Below are positions 1-9,010 of a stretch of DNA of 64,000 bases, piece after piece. Origin of the DNA: Pseudomonas laurylsulfativorans (GTDB lineage: Bacteria > Pseudomonadota > Gammaproteobacteria > Pseudomonadales > Pseudomonadaceae); the NCBI RefSeq assembly GCF_002906155.1, contig NZ_MUJK01000001.1, positions 434,001-498,000 on the forward strand, given 5' to 3'. How positions within the stretch are numbered: the stretch's first letter is position 1; each line of letters begins with the position of its first letter. Under the pieces are notes generated by a model that saw only the letters and a list, made by a program, of their open reading frames with translations, did no database searches and had not been told where the DNA came from. Position numbers and translations under genes: made by a program.

Positions 1-2
1 GT

Positions 3-776
3 GCGCTGAGTCAGGCGGGCAAGATCGCGGTGGCGGACTTGCAGCACATGGTCATGGACGATCAGGTGTATCAGGCGACTCAAGTGATGCCGGACTTGGT
101 GCAATTCTGCGCAGCGGATCTCGGTGCCGATGCCAAAACTCTCGCGCCACTGTGCGCCAGCCTCAAGGCCTGGGACCGCAAGGCCAACCTGAACAGCGGT
201 CTGGGTTTTGTGCATTTCCAGAATGTCATGGAGGCATTGGAGTCAGTGCCGGACGTATGGCGTGTCGCCTTCGATCCGCTGGATCCGCAACATACCCCGC
301 GCGGCCTGGCGGTTGATCACCCGCAAGTGGCGCAGGCACTACGGGCCGCGATGCTGGCTTCGGTAGAACAGGTCAAGGCGTCAGGCCTCAAGCCGAACAG
401 TCGCTGGGGTGATATCCAGGTGGTCAGCAGCGGCGGCCAACAGACGCCGATCCACGGTGGGCCGGGTACGCTGGGCGTCTACAACGCCATCCAGAGCGTT
501 CCGCGCAGCGACGGTAAGCGCGAAGTGGTCAGTGGCACGAGTTACCTGCAAGTGGTGACCTTTGACGAAAATGGACCGCAGGCCAAAGGGTTGCTGGCGT
601 TCTCGTTATCCAGCGACCCAGCGTCGAAGTTCTCGCGGGATCAGACCCAGGCCTTTTCGAAGAAGCAATGGAGCGTGCTGCCTTTCACTGAGCAACAGAT
701 CCTGTCCGACCCGAACTATCAGGTACAGACGATCAATCAGCAGGATGCAAAGGCAGCCAAGGTTGCTGCACAGTAA
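3..776 (+). CDS. Penicillin acylase family protein, C-terminal part (possible acyl-homoserine lactone acylase)
   Basis: The reading frame is open from the left edge of the window, so only about the last 257 residues of a larger protein are seen. The segment TPIHGGPGTLGVYNA followed by a closing DQTQAFSKKQW stretch is typical of the end of the beta chain of periplasmic Ntn-hydrolases of the penicillin acylase family, which in pseudomonads include the acyl-homoserine lactone and pyoverdine-maturing acylases (PvdQ, QuiP, HacB). The N-terminal nucleophile serine, signal peptide and alpha chain lie outside the window, so the substrate cannot be judged. It converges on a FecR-type gene across a short terminator. 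GTG at 30 is an internal codon, not the start. Confidence 0.8.
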   Translation, partial: ALSQAGKIAVADLQHMVMDDQVYQATQVMPDLVQFCAADLGADAKTLAPLCASLKAWDRKANLNSGLGFVHFQNVMEALESVPDVWRVAFDPLDPQHTPRGLAVDHPQVAQALRAAMLASVEQVKASGLKPNSRWGDIQVVSSGGQQTPIHGGPGTLGVYNAIQSVPRSDGKREVVSGTSYLQVVTFDENGPQAKGLLAFSLSSDPASKFSRDQTQAFSKKQWSVLPFTEQQILSDPNYQVQTINQQDAKAAKVAAQ

Positions 777-801
777 CGAAATGGCGCTTTGAATGGATGC
801 A

Positions 802-834
802 GAAGGCCGCACCCCACAAGGGTGGCGGCCTTTT
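802..834. terminator. Bidirectional terminator between acylase and fecR-like genes
   Basis: GGCCGC and ACCC pair with GGGT and GCGGCC around a short loop, followed by TTTT on the plus strand. The hairpin lies between two convergent genes and its position suits termination from both sides, although the T-run is good only for plus-strand transcription. Confidence 0.6.
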
Positions 835-1835
835 CAGCTTTTCGGGTTCTTTTGCGGAATCGCGTTGACCACAAGATTGCCGTTCTGGTTACGGGTCAGG
901 TAGACCGGCAGGACCCGCGGCAAGGACTTCACCAGGCCGTTGATCTCTTTGATGTTGTAGATACCGCCGATGTGAATCGAGCCGGTGCTGTTGTCAGCGA
1001 CCATCAGCGGCTTGTCCAGGTAACGATTGATCAGTGGCAGCGCATCGTTCAGGGCCAGATCGTCGAGCACCAGTTTGCCCTGGCGCCAGGCCAGCGAACT
1101 GTCATTGTCATAGGTCTGGCTGATGCGGGGAATGAAGTCGCCGTGGCGATAACTGGCCTGCATTGCCGGGCCAAGGCGCAAACCGTCGCCGGGCAGGTCG
1201 GCATTGCTGCTGACCAGTACCGAACCCTCGATCAGATTGACCTTGACCTGGTCTTCATACATCCACACGTTGAATTGGGTGCCGGTCACCCGGACCCGGC
1301 CTTCGGCGGCCTTGACCACAAAAGGGTGGCGGGTGTCATGACTGACACTGAAGAAGGCTTCGCCTTTTTTCAGCGTGACTTGCCGTTGATCCTTGTAGTT
1401 GCTGTACGTCAACTCGCTGCCCAGGTTCAGCTCCACCTGGCTGCCATCTTTCAAGGTGACCGTTCGAACATTGTCGGTGGCTTCGAAATGCTGGTACGCG
1501 TTCGGTACCCAGCCCAGGTGCCAGCCGCCATAACCCGCCAGCGGCAGTGCCAGGGCACAGATCGCCGCGGCAATGGCCAGGCGGCGCCACGGGGTTTCGG
1601 GTTGGGGGCGAACCAGCGGCACGACGGGCTCGGGATGGGGCAAGTCGCCGGCGACCTCCCAGATGTCCAGCATCGCTTCATACTCGAAGGCGTGGAGCGG
1701 GTGCGCATCACGCCATTGCTCGAACGCCTGGCGTTCTTGCTCGCTGCAGTCATTGGCGTGCAGACGCATGCACCAATGCGCAGCGGCATCGGTGATGGCG
1801 TCGTATTCGGCTTCCGAGAGCGTGTGTTCGGTCAT
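834..1835 (-). CDS. FecR family anti-sigma factor
   Basis: A 333-residue protein with the layout of FecR/FpvR regulators. The N-terminal cytoplasmic part (about residues 10-60, with AAHWCMRLH and QWRDAHPLHAFEYEAM) resembles the DUF4880 anti-sigma domain. A single membrane segment follows near residues 87-107 (AIAAAICALALPLAGYGGW), then a periplasmic FecR domain with VTLKDGSQVELNLGSEL and RVTGTQFNVW. Such proteins pass a siderophore signal from a TonB-dependent receptor to an ECF sigma factor of the FecI/FpvI class. No sigma or receptor gene is adjacent; the upstream neighbour is the giant toxin-like gene on the same strand, about 170 bp away. The partner may be beyond the left edge or elsewhere. 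ATG start at 1835. Confidence 0.85.
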   Translation of the reverse strand: MTEHTLSEAEYDAITDAAAHWCMRLHANDCSEQERQAFEQWRDAHPLHAFEYEAMLDIWEVAGDLPHPEPVVPLVRPQPETPWRRLAIAAAICALALPLAGYGGWHLGWVPNAYQHFEATDNVRTVTLKDGSQVELNLGSELTYSNYKDQRQVTLKKGEAFFSVSHDTRHPFVVKAAEGRVRVTGTQFNVWMYEDQVKVNLIEGSVLVSSNADLPGDGLRLGPAMQASYRHGDFIPRISQTYDNDSSLAWRQGKLVLDDLALNDALPLINRYLDKPLMVADNSTGSIHIGGIYNIKEINGLVKSLPRVLPVYLTRNQNGNLVVNAIPQKNPKS

Positions 1836-1968
1836 TGGCTCATCCTGATTTCGTACATTCTAACCTTTGGGGAAAGCCTGCGAGAACATCAGTCATGGCA
1901 TTTAACCATCAATGTGTAATTTTTTTTCAACGCCTCGCCTCGCACAGTGCCATCACGACCGATGTACC

Positions 1969-1990
1969 GCGCAAATCCGGGGATTTGCGC
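1969..1990. other. Perfect 10-bp inverted repeat downstream of the toxin-like gene
   Basis: GCGCAAATCC at 1969-1978 and GGATTTGCGC at 1981-1990 are exact reverse complements around a 2-bp centre. The site lies 16 bp after the stop of the minus-strand toxin gene and about 130 bp upstream of the fecR-like start. No T-run follows on either strand, so it is either a weak terminator, an mRNA-stabilising hairpin or an operator. Confidence 0.4.
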
Positions 1991-2005
1991 GTTGCGATAT
2001 CAGGA

Positions 2006-5000
2006 TCAGGTTCCGGAGGCCGATGCGACCGGCACCGGGTCCAGTTGCCGGCCCATTTCACAGATCAGGAACGCGAGCGAATCGGCATTGTGCAAAATAA
2101 CATCGGTTCTGACGTTCGCATTTTCCATGTCCAGGAACGCTTCCCGTGCCTGCTCCATGGTCGTGCTGCCCGTCAGCTTCAGAATGGCCTTGCCGAGGTG
2201 ATAGGAATTCTGAATCGAGTCCAGACTGATCCACGATTGCGAGGCACTGTGCCAGCGCGCGAACAGTTCCTCCTTCGGAGTGTCCAGCGACAAGGCTTTT
2301 CGCTGGAAGTCCATTTGAGACTGTTTCATGGCGATGCCATAGGCCGTGATCGGCGCGACCAGATCGCTGAACGGTCGCCTGGCCTCAAGGTATGCGATGT
2401 CCACGGCCTTGGAAAACAAATGGGCGAATTCGTGGATCAGCGTGGCGGCCTGGCCGTGGCCGTCGACGTTGAAAGGTTCAGTCAGACAGGATTTGTACCA
2501 GTCGAGTTGTTGATCGAAGAACCTTTCGGTGAAATGCACGTTGCGCTGTTGATCCTTGTCCAGGACAAACGCGATGAGGTTGTCCTGCGGGTCCCGGTTT
2601 GAGCCCACAATAAAGCGATGGGAGTTCATCCAGTCTTCATCGGGGTCGACCAGCGCATTGCAGATGGGGAGGATGGCGTCCTTGATTTTGTCCATCAGCG
2701 CTGCGTTCACCTGGGCAACACCAAAGAAACCTTTGAGGAAGGTGTCCAGCCGGGTACCGGGGACGAATCTGCGCAGTTGCGCCATGTTGTGCAAACTGTT
2801 GAACGCGTAGTAACGGGCCATGTCGATGGCCTGCACGATCATTCGGGCTTTTTCGGGATGTCTGGCGCGAATTTCTTCCATCCCCCGGGCTTCGATATTC
2901 AGCACCTCCCTGGCGATATGAGCATGGGCAAACCGGTTGTGCATTGTCGACATGGCCTTGCCGAAGTGGACCGTATGGATGTCCGGGTCGATCACCAGTT
3001 TCTTGTCTGGCGCAGTCAGCAATACGGGGCCTTCTTCCTTGCCGTTGATCATTCGCCAGACTGCCCCGGTTTTGTTCACGGCGTACACCTTGCCAGCGAT
3101 GGGGGCGTAGGTTTTTTTGCTCGCCGCATCAAGGTAGGTGCCGTCAACGCTGTTTTTTGTCAGATCCTTGAGTTCGACCGTGGTTTCGAACGGTTGCAGC
3201 CGCGTGCGCAGCGGTGCCGTCGAGTCGATCTCGGACCACTTCGGCGCGATAACCGGGCCGGCAACCGGTGGGTCAAGGGTTTCGGGGGTTACCTGGGCCG
3301 TGTCGGCCCAACCTTCAAGCGACAGCCTGCCCAGTGACACGAGTTGCGCCGCACCCGCAATAAAGTTCTCCAGCGCAACTTTCCAGTGATGTTCCTGCAG
3401 GGCTTCAGCCGAGTTGAGGGCGTCCTTGTAGGCGTTCCAGAGAAACTGCACATAAGCGAGCTTGCCAGGCAGCAAGCCCTGGATGCGCTGGATGCCGGCG
3501 CCGAACAAATGCTTGACGGCCTCCCAGTCCGTTTGGCTTGCCGCGTGTAACTGGCTTCCGAGCATTTGCGACAGCAGTTGGGTGTTGTCGTGGAACAGGC
3601 GGGTGAGCAAGTTGCCGTCGATGGGGCTGGACGCGAGGGTGATTTCGCTCGACTGCCCGACGGTAGACTTGAACAGGTTGCGAAAGACGGACTGCTCGCT
3701 GCCTGGCAGGCGACGTATCAACATTTCCTGCAAGGGCCCCGGTGTATTCAGCGCCGAGACAACGCTGGCCTCAGTGTCGAACTCGATAAAAGGAGAGCCG
3801 CCAGGGTGATAAGGGGCATAGAGGATATGCGGCCCCGCTTTTGCGTTGCCGGGGCTCACCAGGTACAGGCCCAGCGCTTTAACGGCGACGGCACCGCTGG
3901 TCTTGATCAGCTCCAGTGACCGGGCAATCGCGTGCGCACCTTGCACGTCTGCCCGGGCTGTCGCGTCCGGCATGTCCAGTACCTGTCGAAGCAAATCGAA
4001 CGCGTTACTCGATAGCCTTTGCAACAGCTTCATTTCGTGGGCGTGTTGCAGCAGTTGCCAGGGCAGTTGTTTGACGAAGCGCAGCATCCGGCTTTCGGCG
4101 TCGGCCGTTGCGCCGGACAACGCCTGTGCTACCCGTGTCGCGTAGCCTTGCGCAATGTTCAATGACGGCAGCAGTTGACGGACCGCGGTCTGGTCCAGCC
4201 CTTCGGGCAGCGTCTGAGTGGTTGTCGAGGAGACCTGGAAACCGGAACCTTGCGCCACGCTGAGATGGTTCATGGCGAACTCGGTAAGGCTGCGGGCAGG
4301 GCCGGTCAGGTTGAGGTCGGGGATGATTTGAATATCGTCGGGGTCCAGCTCGATGGCGGGGAAACGGTTGGCGAGCAGCGTCGTCAACCGTTCATGCACA
4401 TACGATCTGAGGGGTGTGATCCCATGCAAGTAGTCTTTGTCCTCCTCGACGCTGTTGCGGTATTGCTCCAGCAGTTCAACCTGCAGCCGCTGATCTTCGA
4501 GCGGAGCCATTCCAAGCCAGGTGGGCAGTGACTGCTGCAGGGTGATCGCCCGGGCAATTGAGGTGGCTCTTTGCAGGTTGGTGTTGATGCCTGTTGTGGC
4601 CAGTGTGCTCAGCGCTTTTTTTTGTTTCGTGTCGTCCAGTTTGAAGCTGCGCACGTGGTCGCAACGAGCCAGAAAGTGATCGATGGATGAGCGTGCGACC
4701 TGCTCCAGTAAAGGCCCTTCAATCAGTCGCAGCGCCCCCAGTGAATAGCGTTGGTGGAAGACGAGTTGGCTCGGGGTGAGGTTTTCCAGCAACGCCAGGC
4801 GTTGCTGTGGGTCGAGCAGGCGCCGGTTCAGTTCCCGCCTGGCACGACTGATGTTGTCAAAGACTTCCACCCCGTTGGCGGGCGTCCACAGGATCGTCCG
4901 GCCGGAATGCGAGGGGTCGAGTCCGCCACGCTCGGTCAAAAGCAGGCAATGGGCCAGAGGCAGGACATCCGGCAGGCCGGAGCACTCAAGGGTCAGTGAG

Positions 5001-6838
5001 TAGGCATCGGGCCGAAATCCCTTCAGGGAAAGGCGGTTACGCCGTTCGGCCTGATCCGGGTTGAACACCGTTTCGACAATGGCCCGGTCCGCCTCCCGCA
5101 GTGTCGCGCCGAGCCCCCGCAGACTGGCCTCGCCACGGATGCCGACGGAAAGCGTGTGGGACAGGCGAGGCAGCATGTTTTCCAGGTAGACCCGCTGCAA
5201 CGCCACTGAAGCGAGCGGTTGTGCGGCACAGTCTGCCTTGATCAGTTTTTCGATGTCGCTGAAGCTCTTGACGAACGTTGCCGCCGTGTCGGCCCGCACC
5301 ATGGCGGGATGCTGGTCGCCGGACAACACTGGCCGCGTGCTCCAGCGACCGTCGGTCTCCAGCGTCAGCAGGCGCTCGCTGATCATCGAGCGGATATCCA
5401 GCGCCTTGTCGAACAGGGCGTGGATGTCCACGGCGCCGTCACTGTGTCGAAACACTTGCAGGGTGTATTCCATGTTCTGCAGTTGCTTGGTGACGATGGC
5501 GTCGAAGAGCTTGCTGAATATCTTGCCGGAGAGCACTTCTCCGGTCACATTCGGCCGATCAAAGCCAATGAATCGCTGGCGTTCGTCCAGGCTCAGGAGG
5601 CCATATAGCTCATCTTCGTGACTGGCCGCGCTGAACTTGCTGAGCACGGTATCGCGCAAGTCCTGGTAGTCCTTGAGCACCTGCAAACCTTCGGTGGGCG
5701 TGTACAGGAACGCCTGGTCGGCGCTGACCATCAGTGAACCGGCCAGCTCCACGTAATTGGCCTGGTGCTCCCACAGGCGCACGGTTTCGATTGTCATTGA
5801 TGCGTTTGTCTGGCTGGCCGTCGAGATCAGCGCGTGCAAATCGTGGCTTTGCTCCGGGGTAATGATGTTGGCTTCGCGCTTGAGCAGCAGTTGCACTCGA
5901 CACTGATCGGCGATGGCCCGGTTGAAGAACTCGCGACGCGATACGCCATCGGCACTCGCCGCATCCCAATAGTGTTCGAGCTGCCCGACCAACAGGCTGA
6001 CCAGCTTGCGCGAGACTGTCGTGACCGAGGTTTCCCAGTGTCCCTGGTCATCTTTTGCCGGGGACTTTTTTGGATGGGAAAACTCATGGGCCTGCCCGGA
6101 CGGCCAACGCTGATGGCGATAGTGCAGGAGCACGGCGTCACTCAGCGACAGGGAATTGACCCAGCGCCGCTTCGGACGGCTTGCGTCTTCATTCCCTTCC
6201 GTCGCTGCCAGATAGAAATTCACCCGGGTCTGACTCTGATCTTCGCCAGGAAAGGACACAGCCAGTTGTTCGCTCAGCATTGTATCGAGTAGCGCCGTAA
6301 GGGATGGCAGCGCTTTGAGCTCATCGAGCAGGGCCTGGTCGTTGAGTTGCTGTTGGCTGGAGAGGGTGGTGCGCTGGTCTTCGAACACGTCACCTTCGAT
6401 GGTTTGAAAGTCCAGTTCGATTTCGCTGGATTGCACCACGCCCTTGCGCTGTGAAAGCGCCATGAAGGCCAGCAGTTCGTCGTCTTCGCCGGCATCTTTG
6501 AGTTGTGTCTCCAGCTTTTCGGCCAGGGCCGCACGGTTGGCGAATTTCTGTATTCCGGCGTACGGGGTGTAGAGAATCACGCCGTTGTCATCCGGCGTCG
6601 CGGACAGCAAGAAGCTGCCGGCCAGTGGCATAGGTTCCAGCCCCGGTAGTTTTAGCCGGATGGTTTTGGCCAACATGGGTGGCGTTTGCCTATCGCGCAG
6701 GGCCTGGCTAGCCAGTTCTATTTGGCTGAACCATTGGAAATCCTTTTGCGTCAGCCCGTGGGTTTTGCCAAGTTCTCGCCAGAGGCCGGGCGACGACAGT
6801 GCTTGGGGGAAAAACAGCGGAGTTACGGGTGTAGACAT
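2006..6838 (-). CDS. Giant dermonecrotic-toxin-like protein with C-terminal HExxH metallopeptidase-like domain
   Basis: A 1610-residue protein of the type annotated in Pseudomonas as dermonecrotic toxin domain (DUF6543) protein. I see no signal peptide. Four divergent copies of a 70-80 residue unit are visible, each centred on a motif like ILYTPYAG: near residues 58-130, 352-422, 613-691 and 983-1050. Residues 1240-1290 (TYAPIAGKVYAV, then GPVLL) resemble the linker that precedes the variable C-terminus in these proteins. The last 300 residues carry HEFAH at 1469-1473 (bases 2420-2434), a zinc HExxH motif, with acidic residues shortly after (D1480, E1485) as possible third ligands. The role as secreted toxin or effector with protease activity is inference. 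No obvious immunity or secretion gene flanks it, and it stands as a single transcription unit divergent from dpkA. Confidence 0.75.
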   Translation of the reverse strand: MSTPVTPLFFPQALSSPGLWRELGKTHGLTQKDFQWFSQIELASQALRDRQTPPMLAKTIRLKLPGLEPMPLAGSFLLSATPDDNGVILYTPYAGIQKFANRAALAEKLETQLKDAGEDDELLAFMALSQRKGVVQSSEIELDFQTIEGDVFEDQRTTLSSQQQLNDQALLDELKALPSLTALLDTMLSEQLAVSFPGEDQSQTRVNFYLAATEGNEDASRPKRRWVNSLSLSDAVLLHYRHQRWPSGQAHEFSHPKKSPAKDDQGHWETSVTTVSRKLVSLLVGQLEHYWDAASADGVSRREFFNRAIADQCRVQLLLKREANIITPEQSHDLHALISTASQTNASMTIETVRLWEHQANYVELAGSLMVSADQAFLYTPTEGLQVLKDYQDLRDTVLSKFSAASHEDELYGLLSLDERQRFIGFDRPNVTGEVLSGKIFSKLFDAIVTKQLQNMEYTLQVFRHSDGAVDIHALFDKALDIRSMISERLLTLETDGRWSTRPVLSGDQHPAMVRADTAATFVKSFSDIEKLIKADCAAQPLASVALQRVYLENMLPRLSHTLSVGIRGEASLRGLGATLREADRAIVETVFNPDQAERRNRLSLKGFRPDAYSLTLECSGLPDVLPLAHCLLLTERGGLDPSHSGRTILWTPANGVEVFDNISRARRELNRRLLDPQQRLALLENLTPSQLVFHQRYSLGALRLIEGPLLEQVARSSIDHFLARCDHVRSFKLDDTKQKKALSTLATTGINTNLQRATSIARAITLQQSLPTWLGMAPLEDQRLQVELLEQYRNSVEEDKDYLHGITPLRSYVHERLTTLLANRFPAIELDPDDIQIIPDLNLTGPARSLTEFAMNHLSVAQGSGFQVSSTTTQTLPEGLDQTAVRQLLPSLNIAQGYATRVAQALSGATADAESRMLRFVKQLPWQLLQHAHEMKLLQRLSSNAFDLLRQVLDMPDATARADVQGAHAIARSLELIKTSGAVAVKALGLYLVSPGNAKAGPHILYAPYHPGGSPFIEFDTEASVVSALNTPGPLQEMLIRRLPGSEQSVFRNLFKSTVGQSSEITLASSPIDGNLLTRLFHDNTQLLSQMLGSQLHAASQTDWEAVKHLFGAGIQRIQGLLPGKLAYVQFLWNAYKDALNSAEALQEHHWKVALENFIAGAAQLVSLGRLSLEGWADTAQVTPETLDPPVAGPVIAPKWSEIDSTAPLRTRLQPFETTVELKDLTKNSVDGTYLDAASKKTYAPIAGKVYAVNKTGAVWRMINGKEEGPVLLTAPDKKLVIDPDIHTVHFGKAMSTMHNRFAHAHIAREVLNIEARGMEEIRARHPEKARMIVQAIDMARYYAFNSLHNMAQLRRFVPGTRLDTFLKGFFGVAQVNAALMDKIKDAILPICNALVDPDEDWMNSHRFIVGSNRDPQDNLIAFVLDKDQQRNVHFTERFFDQQLDWYKSCLTEPFNVDGHGQAATLIHEFAHLFSKAVDIAYLEARRPFSDLVAPITAYGIAMKQSQMDFQRKALSLDTPKEELFARWHSASQSWISLDSIQNSYHLGKAILKLTGSTTMEQAREAFLDMENANVRTDVILHNADSLAFLICEMGRQLDPVPVASASGT

Positions 6839-7072
6839 CGTCGAGTCTCGTTCAAGGTGCCACTCAAAGGCGCCTGTGGATTGAGCTTCGAGCCTAAAAG
6901 CCGGTGGGTTGACGCAGGTGGTAAATAGTTAACACACGAGGCGGGGGCGTTCGTGACACGGATAAACGCGATCGACTCTGAGCGAAAGGTTGACAGGTTG
7001 CTTGCCGCGCGTTGTTAATCGGCGGGTCTTTGTACGCTGTTGTTCCCTCCAATAATTAGTCTGGAGCTTCAG

Positions 7073-8113
7073 ATGTCTGCGCCACACGATCACGCGTCTA
7101 CTGCGGTTTCATCACACCTGTCACTCCAAGCGCTGAGCGCTTTGCTGGAAAAAATTTTTCTGCGTCATGGCACGTCGGCCGACGTTGCCAGGGTGCTGGC
7201 GCAAAACTGCGCCGGTGCCGAGCGCGACGGCGCCCACAGTCACGGGGTATTCCGGATTCCAGGTTATGTTTCGACGCTGCAAAGCGGCTGGGTCAATGGC
7301 CAGGCCGTTCCGGTGGTCGAAGATGTCGCTTCAGGGTTTGTGCGGGTCGATGCCAATAACGGTTTTGCGCAACCGGCCCTGGCGGCGGCACGCGAGCTGC
7401 TGGTACAGAAGGCCCGAAGTGCCGGCATTGCGGTGCTGGCGATCCGTAACTCGCACCATTTCGCGGCCTTGTGGCCGGATGTCGAACCCTTCGCTGATGA
7501 AGGCCTTGTGGCACTGAGCGTGGTCAACAGCATGACCTGCGTGGTGCCCCACGGCGCCGACCGACCGCTGTTCGGCACCAACCCGATTGCCTTCGCTGCA
7601 CCGCGAGCCGATGGCGGACCGATTGTCTTCGACCTGGCCACCAGTGCCATTGCCCATGGCGATGTGCAAATTGCCGCACGCGAGGGCGAACGTTTGCCGG
7701 CGGGGATGGGCGTGGACAGTCTCGGCCAGCCGACCACCGACCCGAAAGCGATTCTCGAGGGCGGCGCGTTGCTGCCTTTTGGCGGGCACAAAGGCTCGGC
7801 GTTGTCGATGATGGTCGAGTTGCTCGCGGCGGCACTGACCGGCGGCAATTTTTCCTTCGAATTCGACTGGAAGAACCACCCCGGTGCCAAGACACCCTGG
7901 ACTGGCCAATTGCTGATCGTGATCGATCCGAGCAAAGCGGCTGGGCAAAGTTTTGCCGAACGCAGCCAGGAATTGGTGCGGCAAATGCACGGTGTCGGCC
8001 TGAAGCGTTTGCCGGGTGACCGGCGTCATCATCAGCGTGCCAAATCGCAGGTCGATGGCATTGAGCTGGATGCCCGGACGCTGGCGAACCTGCGGGAGCT
8101 GGCGGGGGAGTGA
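7073..8113 (+). CDS. dpkA: Delta1-piperideine-2-carboxylate / delta1-pyrroline-2-carboxylate reductase
   Basis: A 346-residue member of the NAD(P)H-dependent malate/L-lactate dehydrogenase family that closely matches my memory of pseudomonad DpkA throughout (HSHGIFRIPGY-type segment, IRNSHHFAALWPDVEPFA, GGHKGSALSMMVELLAA, HGVGLKRLPGDRR). DpkA reduces delta1-piperideine-2-carboxylate to L-pipecolate in D-lysine catabolism and delta1-pyrroline-2-carboxylate to proline. The HSHG and SHHF histidines are the conserved active-site region. ATG at 7073 is chosen because TGGAG lies seven bases upstream; an in-frame earlier start at 7040 has no ribosome site. The gene appears monocistronic and is followed by a REPIN. 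Confidence 0.9.
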   Translation: MSAPHDHASTAVSSHLSLQALSALLEKIFLRHGTSADVARVLAQNCAGAERDGAHSHGVFRIPGYVSTLQSGWVNGQAVPVVEDVASGFVRVDANNGFAQPALAAARELLVQKARSAGIAVLAIRNSHHFAALWPDVEPFADEGLVALSVVNSMTCVVPHGADRPLFGTNPIAFAAPRADGGPIVFDLATSAIAHGDVQIAAREGERLPAGMGVDSLGQPTTDPKAILEGGALLPFGGHKGSALSMMVELLAAALTGGNFSFEFDWKNHPGAKTPWTGQLLIVIDPSKAAGQSFAERSQELVRQMHGVGLKRLPGDRRHHQRAKSQVDGIELDARTLANLRELAGE

Positions 8114-8150
8114 ACCGAGGTAATGGCAAAAATGCCTGATTAACGCAACT

Positions 8151-8241
8151 CTGTAGGAGCTGGCTTGCCAGCGATAGCGGTGGATCAGCAGCGTGGATTT
8201 TGGCTGATACGACGTCTTCGCTGGCAAGCCAGCTCCTACAG
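8151..8241. repeat. REPIN (two inverted REP units)
   Basis: The left arm contains GAGCTGGCTTGCCAGC and the right arm its reverse complement GCTGGCAAGCCAGCTC, both flanked by CTGTAG/CTACAG. Head-to-head REP pairs of this kind are spread by RAYT transposases in P. fluorescens. It lies between the convergent dpkA and DUF883 genes. Confidence 0.85.
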
Positions 8242-8264
8242 AAGATTGTGTGTGCCGGGGGGGC

Positions 8265-8582
8265 TTAACGCCGACCCAACAACAATCCCACCACCAGGCC
8301 AAACCCGGCGGAAATCGCCACGGTTTGCCATGGATGTCCGCCGATGTAGGTTTCAGTGGCCTCGACCGCGGGCAAGGTGCGGTCACGCACGCGGGTCACC
8401 GAATCCCTGGCCTGTTGGAGTTTCAGGGCGATTTGTCCGCGAAGGGTCTCCGCTTCCTCCCCGACCAGTGAAGCGCTGCTTTTCAGCAGCTTTTCCGACT
8501 CTTCGATCAGCGATTGAAGTTCGCTGAACGCTAGATCCTTGATTTGATCTTCGGCGGCTTGCGCGGCGGTTTTGCGGGCCAT
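8265..8582 (-). CDS. DUF883 family (ElaB/YqjD-like) membrane-anchored protein
   Basis: A 105-residue protein. The N-terminal two thirds are charged and helical (ELQSLIEESEKLLKSSASL, then RGQIALKLQQARDSV), and the C-terminus has one hydrophobic segment ending in the sequence GFGLVVGLLLGRR. This is the layout of ElaB, YqjD and YgaM, inner-membrane proteins reported to associate with ribosomes in stationary phase in E. coli. The ATG at 8582 (MARKTAAQ) is preferred because AGGAGT lies just upstream; the frame stays open to 8696 without a better site. Divergent from the small gene at 8747. Confidence 0.8.
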   Translation of the reverse strand: MARKTAAQAAEDQIKDLAFSELQSLIEESEKLLKSSASLVGEEAETLRGQIALKLQQARDSVTRVRDRTLPAVEATETYIGGHPWQTVAISAGFGLVVGLLLGRR

Positions 8583-8746
8583 TGAAGTACTCCTTGCAGG
8601 TAAGTGGACAGTGAACAATGGAGTCTGCTGTCGTCGGAAAAGTTGCAGATATTTTGCCCGGGGAAGCCATCTTGCTGAAAAACCGGCGCAGGACATTTCG
8701 TCCTACAGTGTAAGATGTCGCCTATTTTACGCAGCAGGAACTTCCC

Positions 8747-9001
8747 ATGAGCTTCAATCTGGCCGACAAACCCCTTGCCGAGCGCGCAGCGCTGGAAGAC
8801 GAAAAATCCCGTCTGTTCGAACTCTGGCAAAACAACCTGGGCAAAGCCAAGGGTGAGGCCGCGCGGTTGTTCGGCGAACGGGCCAAGCGCAAAGGCAAGT
8901 GGGCGGAATGGGTACGCGCCGAACTGGACGGCATGTCGCCCCCGGAATTCGCCAACATGGTGCGCAGTGAAGTCAATCGCCTGATGGCGGCCAACAAGTA
9001 A
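8747..9001 (+). CDS. Small conserved-looking protein of unknown function
   Basis: An 84-residue, highly charged, probably all-helical protein (AERAALEDEKSRLFELWQN near the start, PPEFANMVRSEVNRLMAANK at the end). ATG at 8747 follows GCAGGAACTTCCC, with AGGA as a ribosome site. There is no signal peptide or membrane segment. Codon use matches the flanking genes and the start lies opposite a divergent DUF883 gene, both of which suggest a real gene. The KGKWAEWVRAELDGM stretch could be a small DNA- or RNA-binding surface, but I do not recognise the family. Confidence 0.7.
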   Translation: MSFNLADKPLAERAALEDEKSRLFELWQNNLGKAKGEAARLFGERAKRKGKWAEWVRAELDGMSPPEFANMVRSEVNRLMAANK

Positions 9002-9010
9002 CCCTGGTGG

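Noticed and set aside
789..1919. Long plus-strand open frame opposite the fecR-like gene
   Set aside because: Antisense shadow of a clear FecR protein in GC-rich DNA; its translation has no recognisable domain and no ribosome site.
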